From: Adiantum capillus-veneris
Lineage: Eukaryota > Streptophyta > Polypodiopsida > Polypodiales > Pteridaceae
DNA length: 64,000 bases
Assembly: GCA_014529385.2 (NCBI GenBank)
Contig: CM043958.1
Coordinates: 80,878,025-80,942,024 of the forward strand
Direction of reading: 5' to 3'
The translations under genes were made by a program, and so were the position numbers. Below, piece by piece: positions 53,726 to 64,000 of this stretch (within the stretch, counting starts at the first letter, position 1; each line of letters begins with the position of its first letter). The notes under the pieces were generated by a model. That model had not been told where the DNA came from, did not search any database, and saw only the letters and a list, made by a program, of their open reading frames with translations.

Positions 53726-55675
53726 TGTCTGCTGACAGTCATCATTCACTCACTCCCCTCTCAACCTTGTTTCCCTGACCTCTCAATCACCAATCTTAGG
53801 GAATGTATATATATAAAGCCTTATACTCATAAAAAAGAAAAAGAATAAAGAGCAAGAGCAATTAGCAAACGAGTATGCACAATAAAACTCAAAACATTGA
53901 CTCAGACCTACACATTCGCATCCGGTACATTGAAACAGAAACTTATGCCAGAAAACACCTTTGATCCTCATCACTCGAGTGATGGAGGGTAGGTAGAATT
54001 AGTATGATAGGAGTGTTTCTGTTTTAGAGTTGAGTGATTAGCAAAGTTCCTTTTTCCCATTGATGTGCCTCCTAGAGGTATTCTTTGTGTTTCCTCGTGT
54101 GTACAGGAACGTGTTGTAGTTGTTAGGATTTGGACCTTCATGGAATGTTTATCTTGACTCACTCTTCAAATCAAGCGCGACCATCAACACAAACAAGTGT
54201 TTCTTGTCCATTAGCATTGCCCCTTATCTTTTTTGCATCTATGATTGTCTGCTTTGATTGTGATTGGTAGCATAATATTCAACACATTTGCTTATTATCA
54301 AACATTAAATTCAATGTAATTATTTGTCATAATCACTTGTCTAGGTTTAAAAATCAAGCTAGTTTGACCAAGTTAGGTGTTAGAGATCTTCTCTTAATAC
54401 CATGGGGAATGCCTTCCTAATAATCAATGGTTACTTAGGTTCTTAATCCGATTTAGGTAGCATTGTGTGAAATGTACTAGGGCTTTCTAGTGGGCTTGAC
54501 CCTATTGACCTTTAGCTTAAGTATTATAAATGGAGTTTACTAGTGTGATGAGCCTGGGGAGGTGTATCAGTGTTATATGACTCCCCAAAGTTACAAAATT
54601 AAAATGCTGAAAATGAACAAACAAAAAATCAAAGTGCCACATTATAAAATCTTAAGCTGAAAGAGAAATCTCAGCTTGATTGGGTACTTCACTCACATGT
54701 CTCGCCTATGGTACTAGAGCCCTAGAGGTTCCCAATGTGGGCGCTTTTTCTTGAAAAGCAAAAAAGCCAAGGCATACAAAATAAACACACACATCAAAAT
54801 TGAATCACTGTGAAAAGACTTTGGGGGGTCAAAGGAAAGGTAATCAGTCAGGCGATGATTTCATGAGAAATTCCTTTTATCATAGCTTAACTACAAGGTC
54901 TTCTAGGTATAGCCTCTAGTCAGTCCTCGAACATGAAATACTTGGCTCTCGCGATTAAACAACTTAATTGACCAGAGAAAATTAAGAAGCTTACCCATGG
55001 ATTAATAGTCGATCTCTAGTGCCTTTCGACCGTTAAATTAGCGACCCCAGACTTGTTTAATTTTTTACCTTTACATCTGTTTATGCATTTGATTACATTG
55101 CAATTTAATGTTTATTGTTGACAAATTATTTAAAATTCTGTAACCAATCAATTTGTCTGCCTAAAACTGCATATGCTTTTTAATCGCTTATGAGAACGCA
55201 ATTACTGTGCCAATGTTGTTTGATTTTCCAGTGACTGAAGAAGGCTAAGCACATTCATCTCAAATGCTCTTCCACCTCGACGAATGAGCTTCAACTCAAT
55301 AGCTTCCGAGGACAGAATCTTCATCAGGAAGGGGGGCATGTTAACCCTCACGGCTCACGGACACCCTATCACTTACGAGACGGACGTTGTAACCTACGAC
55401 GGACATTGTATTATTTATTTGGTAGAGTCAGGTACCGGGCTTGTCGGTCCAATAAGAAAAGGGTAAGAGTGATCACCGATGAGAGGCGCACTCTAACTGG
55501 AACATTCAAGGGATTAGTTGGCTAAGCATGGGCGCCCACGTGTGAATGGGGTGAGATCATATAAAAGTCAACTAAACCTATAATTCACTCATTCTCTCAT
55601 TTGTGCAATAGAACAGTGCTCTTGCTCCATCTCCATCTTCTTCTTCTTCATCTCCTTGTGTGTGTATGTATGCGT

Positions 55676-55732
<57 letters not shown>

Positions 55733-55975
55733 AGAGCGACCGAGCATTGCGACGACGGAACGACGGCGGCGAAGCGGTTGAGCGTAGTGAAGCGGTGGCT
55801 TCTTCTTCTTCGCGGCGAGGAATCCTCCACGAAGCAAGCGTAGAGCAGTGAGTGACACACCATCGCCTTCTTTGAGCTTACTAGTTTAGGCTTGTTGTGT
55901 GCTTGGAGCCATTTGTGGCTCGCACACGGTGTATCGGCAAGTTCCTTGCATTGACACGTGCGACATAAGCACACA
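53726..55975 (+). mobile_element. LTR of the left palindrome arm (2250 bp)
   Basis: It begins TGTCTGCTGACAG after the polypurine tract and ends AGCACACA four bases before the PBS. It is the reverse complement of the right LTR apart from small changes, chiefly an (AC)n expansion at 55677-55729 that is broken and shorter in the right copy (56309-56363). It is thus preceded by a 3' polypurine tract and also followed by a PBS, so it acted as an internal LTR of a tandem element, or was joined to a second internal region by recombination. Confidence 0.88.
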
Positions 55976-55979
55976 TTTT

Positions 55980-55991
55980 TGGCGCCGTTGC
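55980..55991 (+). promoter_or_regulatory. PBS, tRNA-Asp type (left arm)
   Basis: TGGCGCCGTTGC, the site complementary to the plant tRNA-Asp 3' end that is common in the Tat/Athila-like plant gypsy groups. It sits four bases after the LTR. Confidence 0.85.
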
Positions 55992-56047
55992 ACAGAGAAG
56001 CAGCAAAGAGAAGCACAGAGTGCTACTCGAGCTGAATGCACGGCATT
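55992..56047. other. Centre of the palindrome (non-palindromic spacer)
   Basis: About 56 bp that do not pair. It contains AGAGAAGCA twice within 20 bp. The two PBSs point at each other across it. Confidence 0.85.
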
Positions 56048-56064
56048 CCCCGACAAGGGTGCCA
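56048..56064 (-). promoter_or_regulatory. PBS relic, tRNA-Asp type (right arm)
   Basis: The minus strand reads TGGCACCCTTGTCGGGG, a damaged version of TGGCGCCGTTGCCGGGG. The longer downstream match to the family sequence (CGGGGAA) is kept here, while the left arm lost it. Confidence 0.75.
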
Positions 56065-56068
56065 AAAA

Positions 56069-58273
56069 TGTGTGCGTATGTCGCATGTGTCAATGCAAGG
56101 AACTCGCCGATATACCGTGTGCGAGCCACAAATGGCTCCAAGCACACAACAAGCCTAAACTAGTAAGCTCAAAGAAGGCGATGGTGTGTCACTCACTGCT
56201 CTACGCTTGCTTCGTGGAGGATTCCTCACCGCGAAGAAGAAGGAGCCGCCGCTTCGCCGCGCTCAACGGCTTCGCCGCCGCCGTGCCGTCGTCGCAATGC
56301 TCAATCGCACACACACACACTCTCTCTCTCTCACGCATACACACACACACACAAGGAGATGAAGAAGAAGAAGATGGAGATGGAGCAAGAGCACTCTTCT
56401 ATTGCACAAATGAGAGAATGAGTGAATTTTAGGTTTAGTTGACTTTTATATGAGCTCGTCCCATTCACACTTGGGCGCCCATGCTTAGCCAACTAATCCC
56501 TTGAATGTTCCAGTTAGAGTGCACCTCTCATCGGCGATCACTCTTACCCTTTTCCTATTGGACCGACAAGCCCGATACCTGACTCTACCAAGTAAATAAT
56601 ACAATCATCCGTCGTAGGTGATAGGGTGTCCGTGAGCCGTGAGGGTTAACATGCCCCCCTTCCTGATGTAGATTCCGTCCTTGGAAGCTATTGAGTTGAA
56701 GCTCGTTCGTCGAGGTGGAAGAGCATTTGAGATGAATGTCCTTAGCCTTCTTCAGTCACTGGAAAATCAAACAACATTGGCACAGTAATTGCGTTCTCAT
56801 AAGCGATTAAAAAGCATATGCAGTTTTAGGCAGACAAATTGATTGGTAACAGAATTTTAAACAATTTGTCAGCAATAAACATTAAATTGCAATGTAATCA
56901 AATGCATAAACAGACGTAAAGGTAAAAAATTAAACAAGTATGGGGTCGCTAATTTAACGGTCGAAAGGCACTAGAGATCGACTATTAATCCATGGGTAAG
57001 CTTCTTAATTTTCTCTGGTCAATTAAGTTGTTTAATCGCGAGAGCCAAGTATTTCATGTTCGAGGACTGACTAGAGGCTATACCTAGAAGACCTTGTAGT
57101 TAAGCTACGATAAAAGGAATTTCTCATGAAATCATCGCCTGACTGATTACCTTTCCTTTGACCCCCCAAAGTCTTTTCACAGTGATTCAATTTTGATGTG
57201 TGTGCTTATTTTGTATGCCTTGGGTTTTTTGCTTTTTAAGGAAAAGCACCCATATTGGGAACCTCTAGGGCTCTAGTACCATAGGCAATACATGTGAGTG
57301 AAGTACCCAATCAAGCTGAGATTTCTCTTCCAGCTTAAGATTTTACAATGTGGCACTTTGATTTTTTGTTTGTTCATTTTCAGCATTTTAATTTTGTAAC
57401 TTTGGGGGGTCATATAACACTGATACACCTCCCCAGGCTCATCACACTAGTAAGCTCCCTTTATAATACTTAAGCTAAAGTTCAATGGGGTCAAGCCCAC
57501 TAGAAAGCCCTAGTACATTTCACACAATGCTACCTAAATCGGATTAAGAACCTAAGTAACCATTGATTATTAGGAAGGCATTCCCCATGGTAGTAAGAGA
57601 AGATCTCTAACACCTATCTTGGTCAAACTAGCTTAGTCAAACTCGCTTGATTTTTAAATCTAGACAAGTGATTATGACAAAAAATTACATTGAATTTAAT
57701 GTTTGGTACTAAGCAAATGCGCTGAATATTATGCTACCAATCACAATCAAAGCAGACAAACATGGATGCAAAAAAAATAAGGGGCCATGCTAATGGACAA
57801 GAAACACCTGTTTGTGTTGATGGTCGCGCTTGATTTGAAAAGTGGATGAGAGAAATATTCCATGAAGGTCCAAATCCTAACCAGAACAACATGTTCCTGT
57901 ACACACTATGAAACACAAGAATACCTCTAGGAGGCACATCAGAGGGAAAAAAGAACTTTGGTAATCACTCAACTCTAAAACAGAAACACTCCTATCGTAC
58001 TAATCTTACCTACCCTCCATCACTTGAGTGCTGAGGATCAAAGGTGTTTTATGACATAGGTTTTTGTTTCAGTGTACCGGATGTGAATGTGTAAGTCTGA
58101 GTTAATGTTTTGACTTTTATTGTGCATACTCGTTTGCTAATTGCTCTTGCTCTTTATTATTTTTGTTTTTTGTGAGTATAAGTCTTATATATACATTCCC
58201 TAAGATTGGGAAATTGAGAGGTCAGGGAGGAAGGTTGAGAGGGAAGTAAGTGAATGATGACTGTCAACAAACA
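56069..58273 (-). mobile_element. LTR of the right palindrome arm (2205 bp)
   Basis: On the minus strand it begins TGTTTGTTGACAG and ends with CACACA before the PBS. It is the same LTR as 53726-55975. Confidence 0.88.
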
Positions 58274-58369
58274 CTCCCCCCTTCCTTGGGTAGGTCATAC
58301 TATTTGAAATGTGCTCGTCACCCTTTGAAACCAATTGTTCCAGTCGATAATCGGTGAGGATTTTTGCCA

Positions 58370-58984
58370 TTAGTTTTCTATTACCTTAGGTGCCTCATCG
58401 AGTTGCGAGGGTGGTAAGGTACTCTCCCAGGATCGAACTTGAAGTGGTTCATCATGTGATTCTTGAGCACTGGGAGGTGTGGATTCCTTTGTAGCTTTAT
58501 GGAGGTCCACTATTGTAGGTCGACGATGTGGAGAAGCTTTTACCTTTATGGATGCATTACATGAGGATCTAGAAGCTTCATGGGACTCCCCCCTTGTTGA
58601 GCTAGGTGGAACAAATCGTTCTTTCTTTGGTACCCAAACTAGCTCTGGAGTGGGTGTGTAGCATTCATTGAATTTTTTCTTTCCGCGATCGTCCATTCAT
58701 TTTGGAGCTACTGGATTGGGCTCACATGGGTCAGGTGACAAGTAAGAACACAATCAACGTTTTGGTACCCAGATTTGATCATTTCCTTCATAGTAGCGTT
58801 GGGCTTCCAATAGTCGTTTAGGAATCCAACGCCACATTTTCTTACTTTTGTTGGAGCGAGTGGTACGTTTCTTACAAGGCTTCTGTTTTTTAGTACTAGC
58901 CATGGTCGCTAAAGAATCTTTAGGGACCCACTTGCATGTTTTCTTCGTTATATTAGGATGAGTCTTGTCAAAAGCTATATGCAT
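58370..58984 (-). pseudogene. Basic WVPK ORF, right-arm copy (frameshifted)
   Basis: Two minus-strand frames (58754-58984 and 58370-58696) together cover the same protein as 52976-53569. All four motifs persist: CKWVPKDSL, WRWIPKRLL, IWVPKR and LVWVPKKERF. A stop or frameshift after the third motif separates the pieces. Confidence 0.65.
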
Positions 58985-58987
58985 TGC

Positions 58988-60287
58988 TTATAGCATATTT
59001 AAGGGTACGAGTGGTGGCATTTCATCCCCCTCAGGTGTTACCCAGGTCGTCCCCCTATTTCCCCAAGTGTCTATGGTTGCTTCTAGGTGGACCCAATCCA
59101 CATTGTCCAACTCAGTCATCCCAGGTAGTACATCCATATAAGGAGAATCTTCCCCAACATCAGTGTCTGCTTTATACGTGTAACAATACTGCAATGGAGA
59201 CAAGTGAACTGTGGTGTCAGATCTATGATCAATTATAAACCTGTTTCCTAGAGGATGTGCTCGACCCGTCACAAGATCCACTCGAATGACAGAATCTTGG
59301 AACTGTAAGTAGACATGATTTATAGACCATAACAATAAAGGTAATCCTTATTTTATGTCCAAAGAATTTGATATTGAGATCTTCTAGCATCCCAATAGGT
59401 ATAACAATAGACCCATTGGCCATCTTCACTACTATGGTTGTGGTCGCAAGGTGAGGTCTCCCCATAGTTTCCCAACAATTTTTAGTCACAATGCTAACCC
59501 CAACACCACCATCAAGGATTCCCTTCACAGTTAATCCCTTAGTAGTGATTGGTATGGTCGCATTGGATTCATCACCCTCAAAGTATTGTCCCAACTTGTT
59601 AACAGGTATTTCTATAACAAGGTTCTCATTTAGGTTGGGTTGTGGATCGAAGTGTTCCTCCTCTATTGGCATCTCCCCAGCTCCATCCATCTGTGCAAAT
59701 TGTGGTAGCCCAAACTTCACTTCTCCATTGAGGAAGGCTCGAAGAGCTGAGACTAGCTCGGGGTCTTTATATAGTTTGGACATGATGGTGGTTCTACCTT
59801 CTGAAGACATGAAATCCATCAGTTTGGCAATGTTTAACGACACCTTTTGGACTTGAGTCCCTTGACGTGGGGAAGATGGGATCTCCATTTCTTCGATAGG
59901 ATTAGGTAGTCCCTCTGTAAACATTCTTTCCATCAAGAAGTGAGTACGCCCACTTTCCCACGACTTTAAGTCACTTTCTTCTTGGATGACACTAGGTATG
60001 TCCAAGGGTCTATGGACTTGGTGAGGTTGTTGTTGCGTAGGGAACATGGTGTCTATAATCTGGATCTTCCTAGGTGCTGGTTCTAGATCCCTTTGGGTAT
60101 CTTCTACCAAACTCCTTAATTGCTTGACTCGCTCGATCTCCTCTGTAGGGTTTGGATAAGTTCCTATCTTCTTTTTGGATCCTGGCCATTGTGGCTCATG
60201 AAGATCTTCCTTGTTGGTTTCTATGTTAGTGGTCGTTTTGGTCTCCATGGTTTCACCTGAATCAGAATCTTCTTCAGCATCGTTCAT
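58988..60287 (-). pseudogene. Protease polyprotein, right-arm copy
   Basis: Minus-strand frames 59229-60287 (352 codons) and 58988-59335 match the C-terminal two-thirds of the left-arm 730-codon ORF. The active site reads GILDGGVGVSIV, again D-G-G. A deletion of about 100 bp removes the ILGRPF block: text jumps from IRITFIVM to the later HVYLQFQDS. The zinc knuckles upstream are missing. Confidence 0.78.
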
Positions 60288-60516
60288 ATATACGGGGTCG
60301 TCACCAGTCCCTATGTTGGTCTTTGAACTGGGGTCTGACTTCGCTGCTTTGTGCGATCTCTTCTTCGTGTTTTCTTCTTTTTCTGAGATTGTGCAATTGA
60401 TGCCGTGTCTCTTTCCTCAAGAATATAATTTTGTTTTTGGAGCATCGATCATGTGAGTACGTTTACTGGTACCACGGGTGTACTTGGTGATGGCTCCTCG
60501 GTAACTTCAATCAAGT

Positions 60517-61083
60517 TTAATGGTGTGATCTTCGGTGCATTTGGATTATTTGGTCATTGTGTTCTCCTAGAGAATCGCATATTTGTTCAAACACTTCGAT
60601 ATGCTTTCTCACATCCCCGTCTCCACTAAATTTTGGTGTGAGCTTGGCTATTTGTACTACCTTACTTCTAGGCTCTCTATTAGGAGTGTTACGCATATTC
60701 TCAGCAATAGATCGACCAATAGCTTGAGCAAATGTTGCCAAATCACCTAAGTGAGCAGGCACCGTGGGTGGAGGTGCTCCAGAGACTACATGTGGAGTAG
60801 GTATTGGCATCGGGCTTGGCGCATAGGAAGCCCTTGGGTTCCACGTTGGGTACGATGTTGTGCCATGTGGTGGTCCATAGTTCATATGGGTGGCCCTAGG
60901 CATAGCAGACGTCGGATGTGACATGCTAATGCTAGCCGGTATAGTCCCATCGAAATAAGAACTTGTGTATTGTGGTTGTGGAGCATAGATAGTTGAAACA
61001 ATGGGAGGGGTAGGGACTACATGAGTGTGATGACCCATAGGTGCATACGACTGGTACACACTTGTAGGTACTGTTGCAGGCAT
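60517..61083 (-). pseudogene. gag core start retained only in the right arm
   Basis: A minus-strand frame of 188 codons continues the Pro/Ser-rich gag text and then gives FAQAIGRSIAENMR and KLTPKFSGDGDVRKHIEVFE, which looks like the opening of a Retrotrans_gag domain (FxGxxDxxxHIxxFE). It is cut after SLGEHNDQ. There the sequence joins directly, at a CAATG-CCAAATAATCC match, to the region that follows the second knuckle in the left arm. Confidence 0.7.
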
Positions 61084-61087
61084 TGAG

Positions 61088-61450
61088 CTACCATGTAGCG
61101 GTGCTTGAGGTCCATGGTGTGTTTCTCAGCATGCCCATCATTGGGGTAGGCATGGTAGCCATGGTGTCATCAAGGGAAAGATGAGCTAGACTTGGAGAGG
61201 TGAAGCTGTCACTTGTGGGCTCAGATTGCATTGAGATCCTTGGAGAAACAACATATGGGGGATCCATCGGACTTACCGAGGGAGTCTCCATTTGTGATAA
61301 GGTCGGTTGCTTAGCCTTCCCTATATCCAAGAATCTCATGACACCCGTCGAAGGCATATTGATCCCCTTGTTCTGTCTCTCTAACTCAATGACCCTATGG
61401 ATGACCTCACAAACTCTTTGTTTTTGATCCTCCACACTAGTAGCAGCCAT
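61088..61450 (-). pseudogene. gag middle region, right-arm copy
   Basis: 120 codons matching the left-arm ORF at 50242, starting MAATSVEDQKQRVCEVIHRV. A frameshift near 61090 separates it from the following piece. Confidence 0.65.
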
Positions 61451-61471
61451 TGTGGATTGTAGAACATCTAA

Positions 61472-62256
61472 TCAACCCACATGATAGGTGTGACCTGTGT
61501 ATAGGTCGGTCAGAGTCTCTGTTTGTAATTCGTACACTCCATCTAGGATTGAGGTGCTAGGGGTGTCCTTTGAGCTAGATGCAATGTTGCTTTCTAGGGG
61601 TTGGCCCTTAGCGGTTGCTAAATCAGGAGCACTTGATTGCTCTCTTAGCAAGGATATTGACATAGGAGCTTTCGCTTTTAACTCTCTTCATTGCTCCGCC
61701 TTGCGTAAGCTCTCGAATTCCTTTTCCCTCGCTACAAGGATATATCGCTCAACCTCTTGCACTTTAGCAAGGCTTCTACATCGGGTAATATGACCTCGGA
61801 GGGAAATAACTCTAAAGAGTCAGGAGGTGCAGTGAATGGAGTATTCACGTGCACATTCTCTAACGGTATAGGGTCTACGTTTGTCACGAATGGAGAATTT
61901 ACTTCCCCACCCCCCTCATCTACATCATTAGCTCCATGTTCGGAGCGAGTGGCTCTACTAAAGGTTTCCTTGAGGCGGCTAAGCACACTCGGCCCGGACC
62001 GAGGACCCATGGCATACATGTCTTGGCTCGAGCTATCGGGATTAGGCATTGGGAAACCCTCCATGACGTCATAGTCAGAGGAAGAGTCACTAGCCGCTAT
62101 GTTCGGGTCTTGTTTTGTACTACCTTGGGTCCCCGCCGAGGGTCCATAACCTAAAGTAGGTGGATATTGAGAACTCGCGTAAGTCAAAATTCTCTCTAGT
62201 TGCTCCGTCTCTAGCACACGACCAGAGCGCAAATGCATGTGCCTTTGGCACCCCAC
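61472..62256 (-). pseudogene. gag N-terminal region, right-arm copy
   Basis: Frames 61732-62256 and 61472-61663 match the left-arm ORF at 49433, including MHLRSGRVLETEQLERI and SISLLREQSSAPDL. A frameshift near 61790 and a small in-frame loss near 61540 break it. Confidence 0.65.
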
Positions 62257-62477
62257 AAACGTCGGCGAATAACCTTATTGAAAGTTAACCGCTTACCTTT
62301 TTGAAGCGTCCATTTTCACTCGTGTTTTTTATGTATTTAATGTTTTTTTTATGTTTGATTTTTTTGATTAAAGTGTGTGATAGCTCAAAACGAGCGTATC
62401 ACTTAGAGGGTCGCTGTGTGCTTTACAATATAATTTTCGGGCATCTGAAGTTCCGTCGGTCCTCAAAAATCGATTTT

Positions 62478-63481
62478 CAGACCTACATTGATTTTTTCCA
62501 CCTCCTCAAGCTTTCTCTTGATGTCTTCGTTTTCTGTTTACCATCTCTTAAACTCCTCATCCATCTTCTTCTTCACAGCTTCTAGCTTAGTTTTCATGGC
62601 CTTGTTCTCTTCTTCCAGGCGGTTTTGCATTACAAGAGATCCCTCGGCCAACATCTGTCTTTGCCTTTTCTCTAGTGTCAACTCCTTTTGGAGTTCCTTC
62701 ATTTGTTCTTCATACAAATCATTTTCTGAAGTTATGCCAGTCGAGCTAGCAGCTCTGACTCTGGCCGGAGATGCCCTTAGCCTTTGGATGGTCTGATCTT
62801 TCACTTTCATCTGATCTTTCAACTCGATCACTTCGTCTTGGCTTGCCTCATGTTCTATCTCGGCCTTTTCCTTGGCATTCCTCAAGGTTTCCACCTCTTT
62901 GGACTCATTAGCAAGTTGTAGAGCCAGATTGTCCCTCTCTTTCTCCACATCTATGAGTGACTTGGTGATTTTCTGGTATTCCTCTTCTGCTCTTTGAAGC
63001 TTGTGTTCGGCGGCCTGATTCAGTCGTTCCATCTCTTGGCATCTTTGTAATGCCGCGTCCAAATTGGCTTGCAACTTTGTTTGTTCTCTATGTTTTCTTG
63101 GCCCTGTTTTTGAAGTGAGACCACTTCAGCTTTGATAAGAACTTCATTTGTATTGAGATTATCAATCTCACTCTCAGTGGCCATTGATCTTGCTGTGAGT
63201 CCGGTTAGTTTTTGCATTACCACATCCCAATCATTGGTTGGTGGCTGTAGGTCCACTGTATCTGTGGCCATCTCTTTCAACTCTACTAACCGAAGGCTCT
63301 GCATATGTTCCTTGGGTCTTGTGCTTGCCAACTCAAAGGCTACAGTAGTAGCTGCCTCTTCTCGAGAGTACCCATTGTTAAGTATGGAGCCTGATTTACC
63401 CTCGTAATTTTCTGTGGTAAAAGCACACATTTGTAAGGCCCCCATTATGAGGAGAAGCCATCGTGCGTGAAGGAAAATCAC
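62478..63481 (-). pseudogene. Coiled-coil ORF abutting the palindrome
   Basis: Minus-strand frames 63020-63481 and 62538-63074, joined by one frameshift near 63090, give about 310 residues. The first 100 have a short hydrophobic N-terminus (depending on the start) and mixed text. The rest is a long heptad-type coiled coil rich in Glu, Lys, Gln and Leu (LDAALQRCQEMERLNQAAEH, VEKERDNLALQLANES, LEKRQRQML). It stops at KRW and its shifted tail reads up to the very edge of the palindrome. Downstream in the same direction lies the right-arm gag. It may be an extra 5' ORF of the element or a captured gene fragment. Left of the palindrome there is no equivalent. Confidence 0.5.
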
Positions 63482-64000
63482 TCACCGGAAACCAAAATTT
63501 TAACGGACAAGAATCAGGGGCAACTTTAGGGGCCTCAGGGGTGGAGGCCCCCGAGACTTTTTTTTCCCTCGCCGGAATATTCCTTTTCGTCGGAATATTA
63601 TGGCCGGCTGGACCGCGGCTGGAAAGTGGTCGGAAAACAACCAGTCGGTTGGCCGGTGGCCGGTAGTCAATGGCCAGTGGCCGATGGTCGGAAGTCAATG
63701 GCCGGTGGCCGAATTTAAAAGCAGACTTGTCTTCTCAAGGGCGGCCACACATGGGCGGATTGGAGGGTCCGATTTGGACTTATTCGCACAAGGGCGGCTA
63801 CACATGGCTGCCTCTCATAAGAGAGGGCAGCCCTTTTGGCCTATAAAAGGAGGCCATTTCTATACACATTTTATAGTGTGAAGTTGATGCAACAACGTGA
63901 GTGTGAGGTGGTGAGAGTGAAGCAAGGTGGGAGCTCTATTAAGGGTTTAATCCCTTTGTAAACTACTTCTTCTTTTGAAGTGCTAAAGCCATTGAGTGGC
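63482..64000 (+). mobile_element. LTR-like sequence with a plus-strand TATA box, running off the window
   Basis: GGCCTATAAAAGGAGG at about 63838-63853 is a textbook LTR core promoter. The stretch before it is made of repeated GGCCGGTGGCCG-type units (about 63647-63712) and a twice-used GGGCGGC[CT]ACACATGG word. No downstream end is visible, so LTR status is inferred. Confidence 0.45.
63841..63850 (+). promoter_or_regulatory. TATA box
   Basis: CTATAAAAGG, in a GC-flanked context, reading rightward toward the window edge. Confidence 0.6.

Larger units (their letters stand above)
49219..55991. repeat. Left arm of a ~13.3-kb palindrome
   Basis: From AAAAATCGATTTTTT at 49219 to the PBS at 55980-55991 this arm is the reverse complement of 56048-62477, with indels. 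Its order (plus strand) is gag start, zinc knuckles, protease, basic ORF, polypurine tract, LTR, PBS. It has a 730-codon intact ORF but lacks the gag-core stretch still present in the right arm. Confidence 0.93.
56048..62477. repeat. Right arm of the palindrome
   Basis: Reverse complement of the left arm, ending outward at AAAAATCGATTTT (62465-62477). It carries the same modules on the minus strand with more frameshifts. It keeps a gag-core start that the left arm lacks and has lost the two zinc knuckles that the left arm keeps. Confidence 0.93.

Overview
This window looks like nuclear DNA from a land plant with a large, repeat-choked genome. The evidence is a crowd of Ty3/gypsy and Ty1/copia LTR retrotransposons with plant-type primer-binding sites (initiator tRNA-Met type TGGTATCAGAGC, tRNA-Asp type TGGCGCCGTTGC), a LINE tail, short hAT-like MITEs, long (AG)n, (AC)n and homopolymer G/C tracts, and a decayed copy of a plastid trnR-ACG. 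I cannot name the species. Almost every element is broken by stops, frameshifts or truncation.

Layout. 0-11.8 kb: scraps of copia and chromovirus pol, a gypsy LTR with PBS followed by an unidentified Asp/His-rich ORF, and a minus-strand copia 3' half with its LTR. 11.8-14.9 kb: two MITEs in opposite orientation around a LINE 3' end and a (TC)n/(C)n tract. 14.9-32.6 kb: a candidate multi-exon host gene on the minus strand. Its first two exons (32.6-31.3 kb) encode a mitochondrial-type presequence and a Lys/Arg/Ser-rich stretch. Phase-compatible exons at 15.8-15.5 kb would continue it across a 15.5 kb intron. That intron holds a three-deep nest: a minus-strand gypsy gag, a chromovirus inserted into it (18342-27102, TSD TGCCC), a solo LTR inside that chromovirus (23854-25053, TSD AAAGG), and a second solo LTR of the same family in the gag (27492-28199, TSD TTATC).

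33-49 kb: simple repeats, two 1.6 kb solo LTRs of one family, a 3.4 kb internally deleted copia element, the plastid-derived tRNA relic, and a decayed minus-strand gypsy pol (RT end, RNase H, integrase) with an aspartic-protease-like module downstream of integrase. 49.2-62.5 kb: the outstanding structure, an approximately 13.3 kb palindrome. Each arm carries a gag/zinc-knuckle/protease region without any reverse transcriptase, then a basic ORF with four W[VI]P[KN] motifs, a polypurine tract, a 2.2 kb LTR and a PBS. The two PBSs face each other across about 56 bp. The arms have complementary internal deletions. The right edge holds a frameshifted coiled-coil ORF abutting the palindrome and a plus-strand TATA-bearing LTR-like sequence that runs off the window.

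Apart from the candidate host gene I see no convincing cellular protein-coding gene. Coordinates of LTRs with perfect target-site duplications are reliable to the base; boundaries of decayed coding remnants are approximate.
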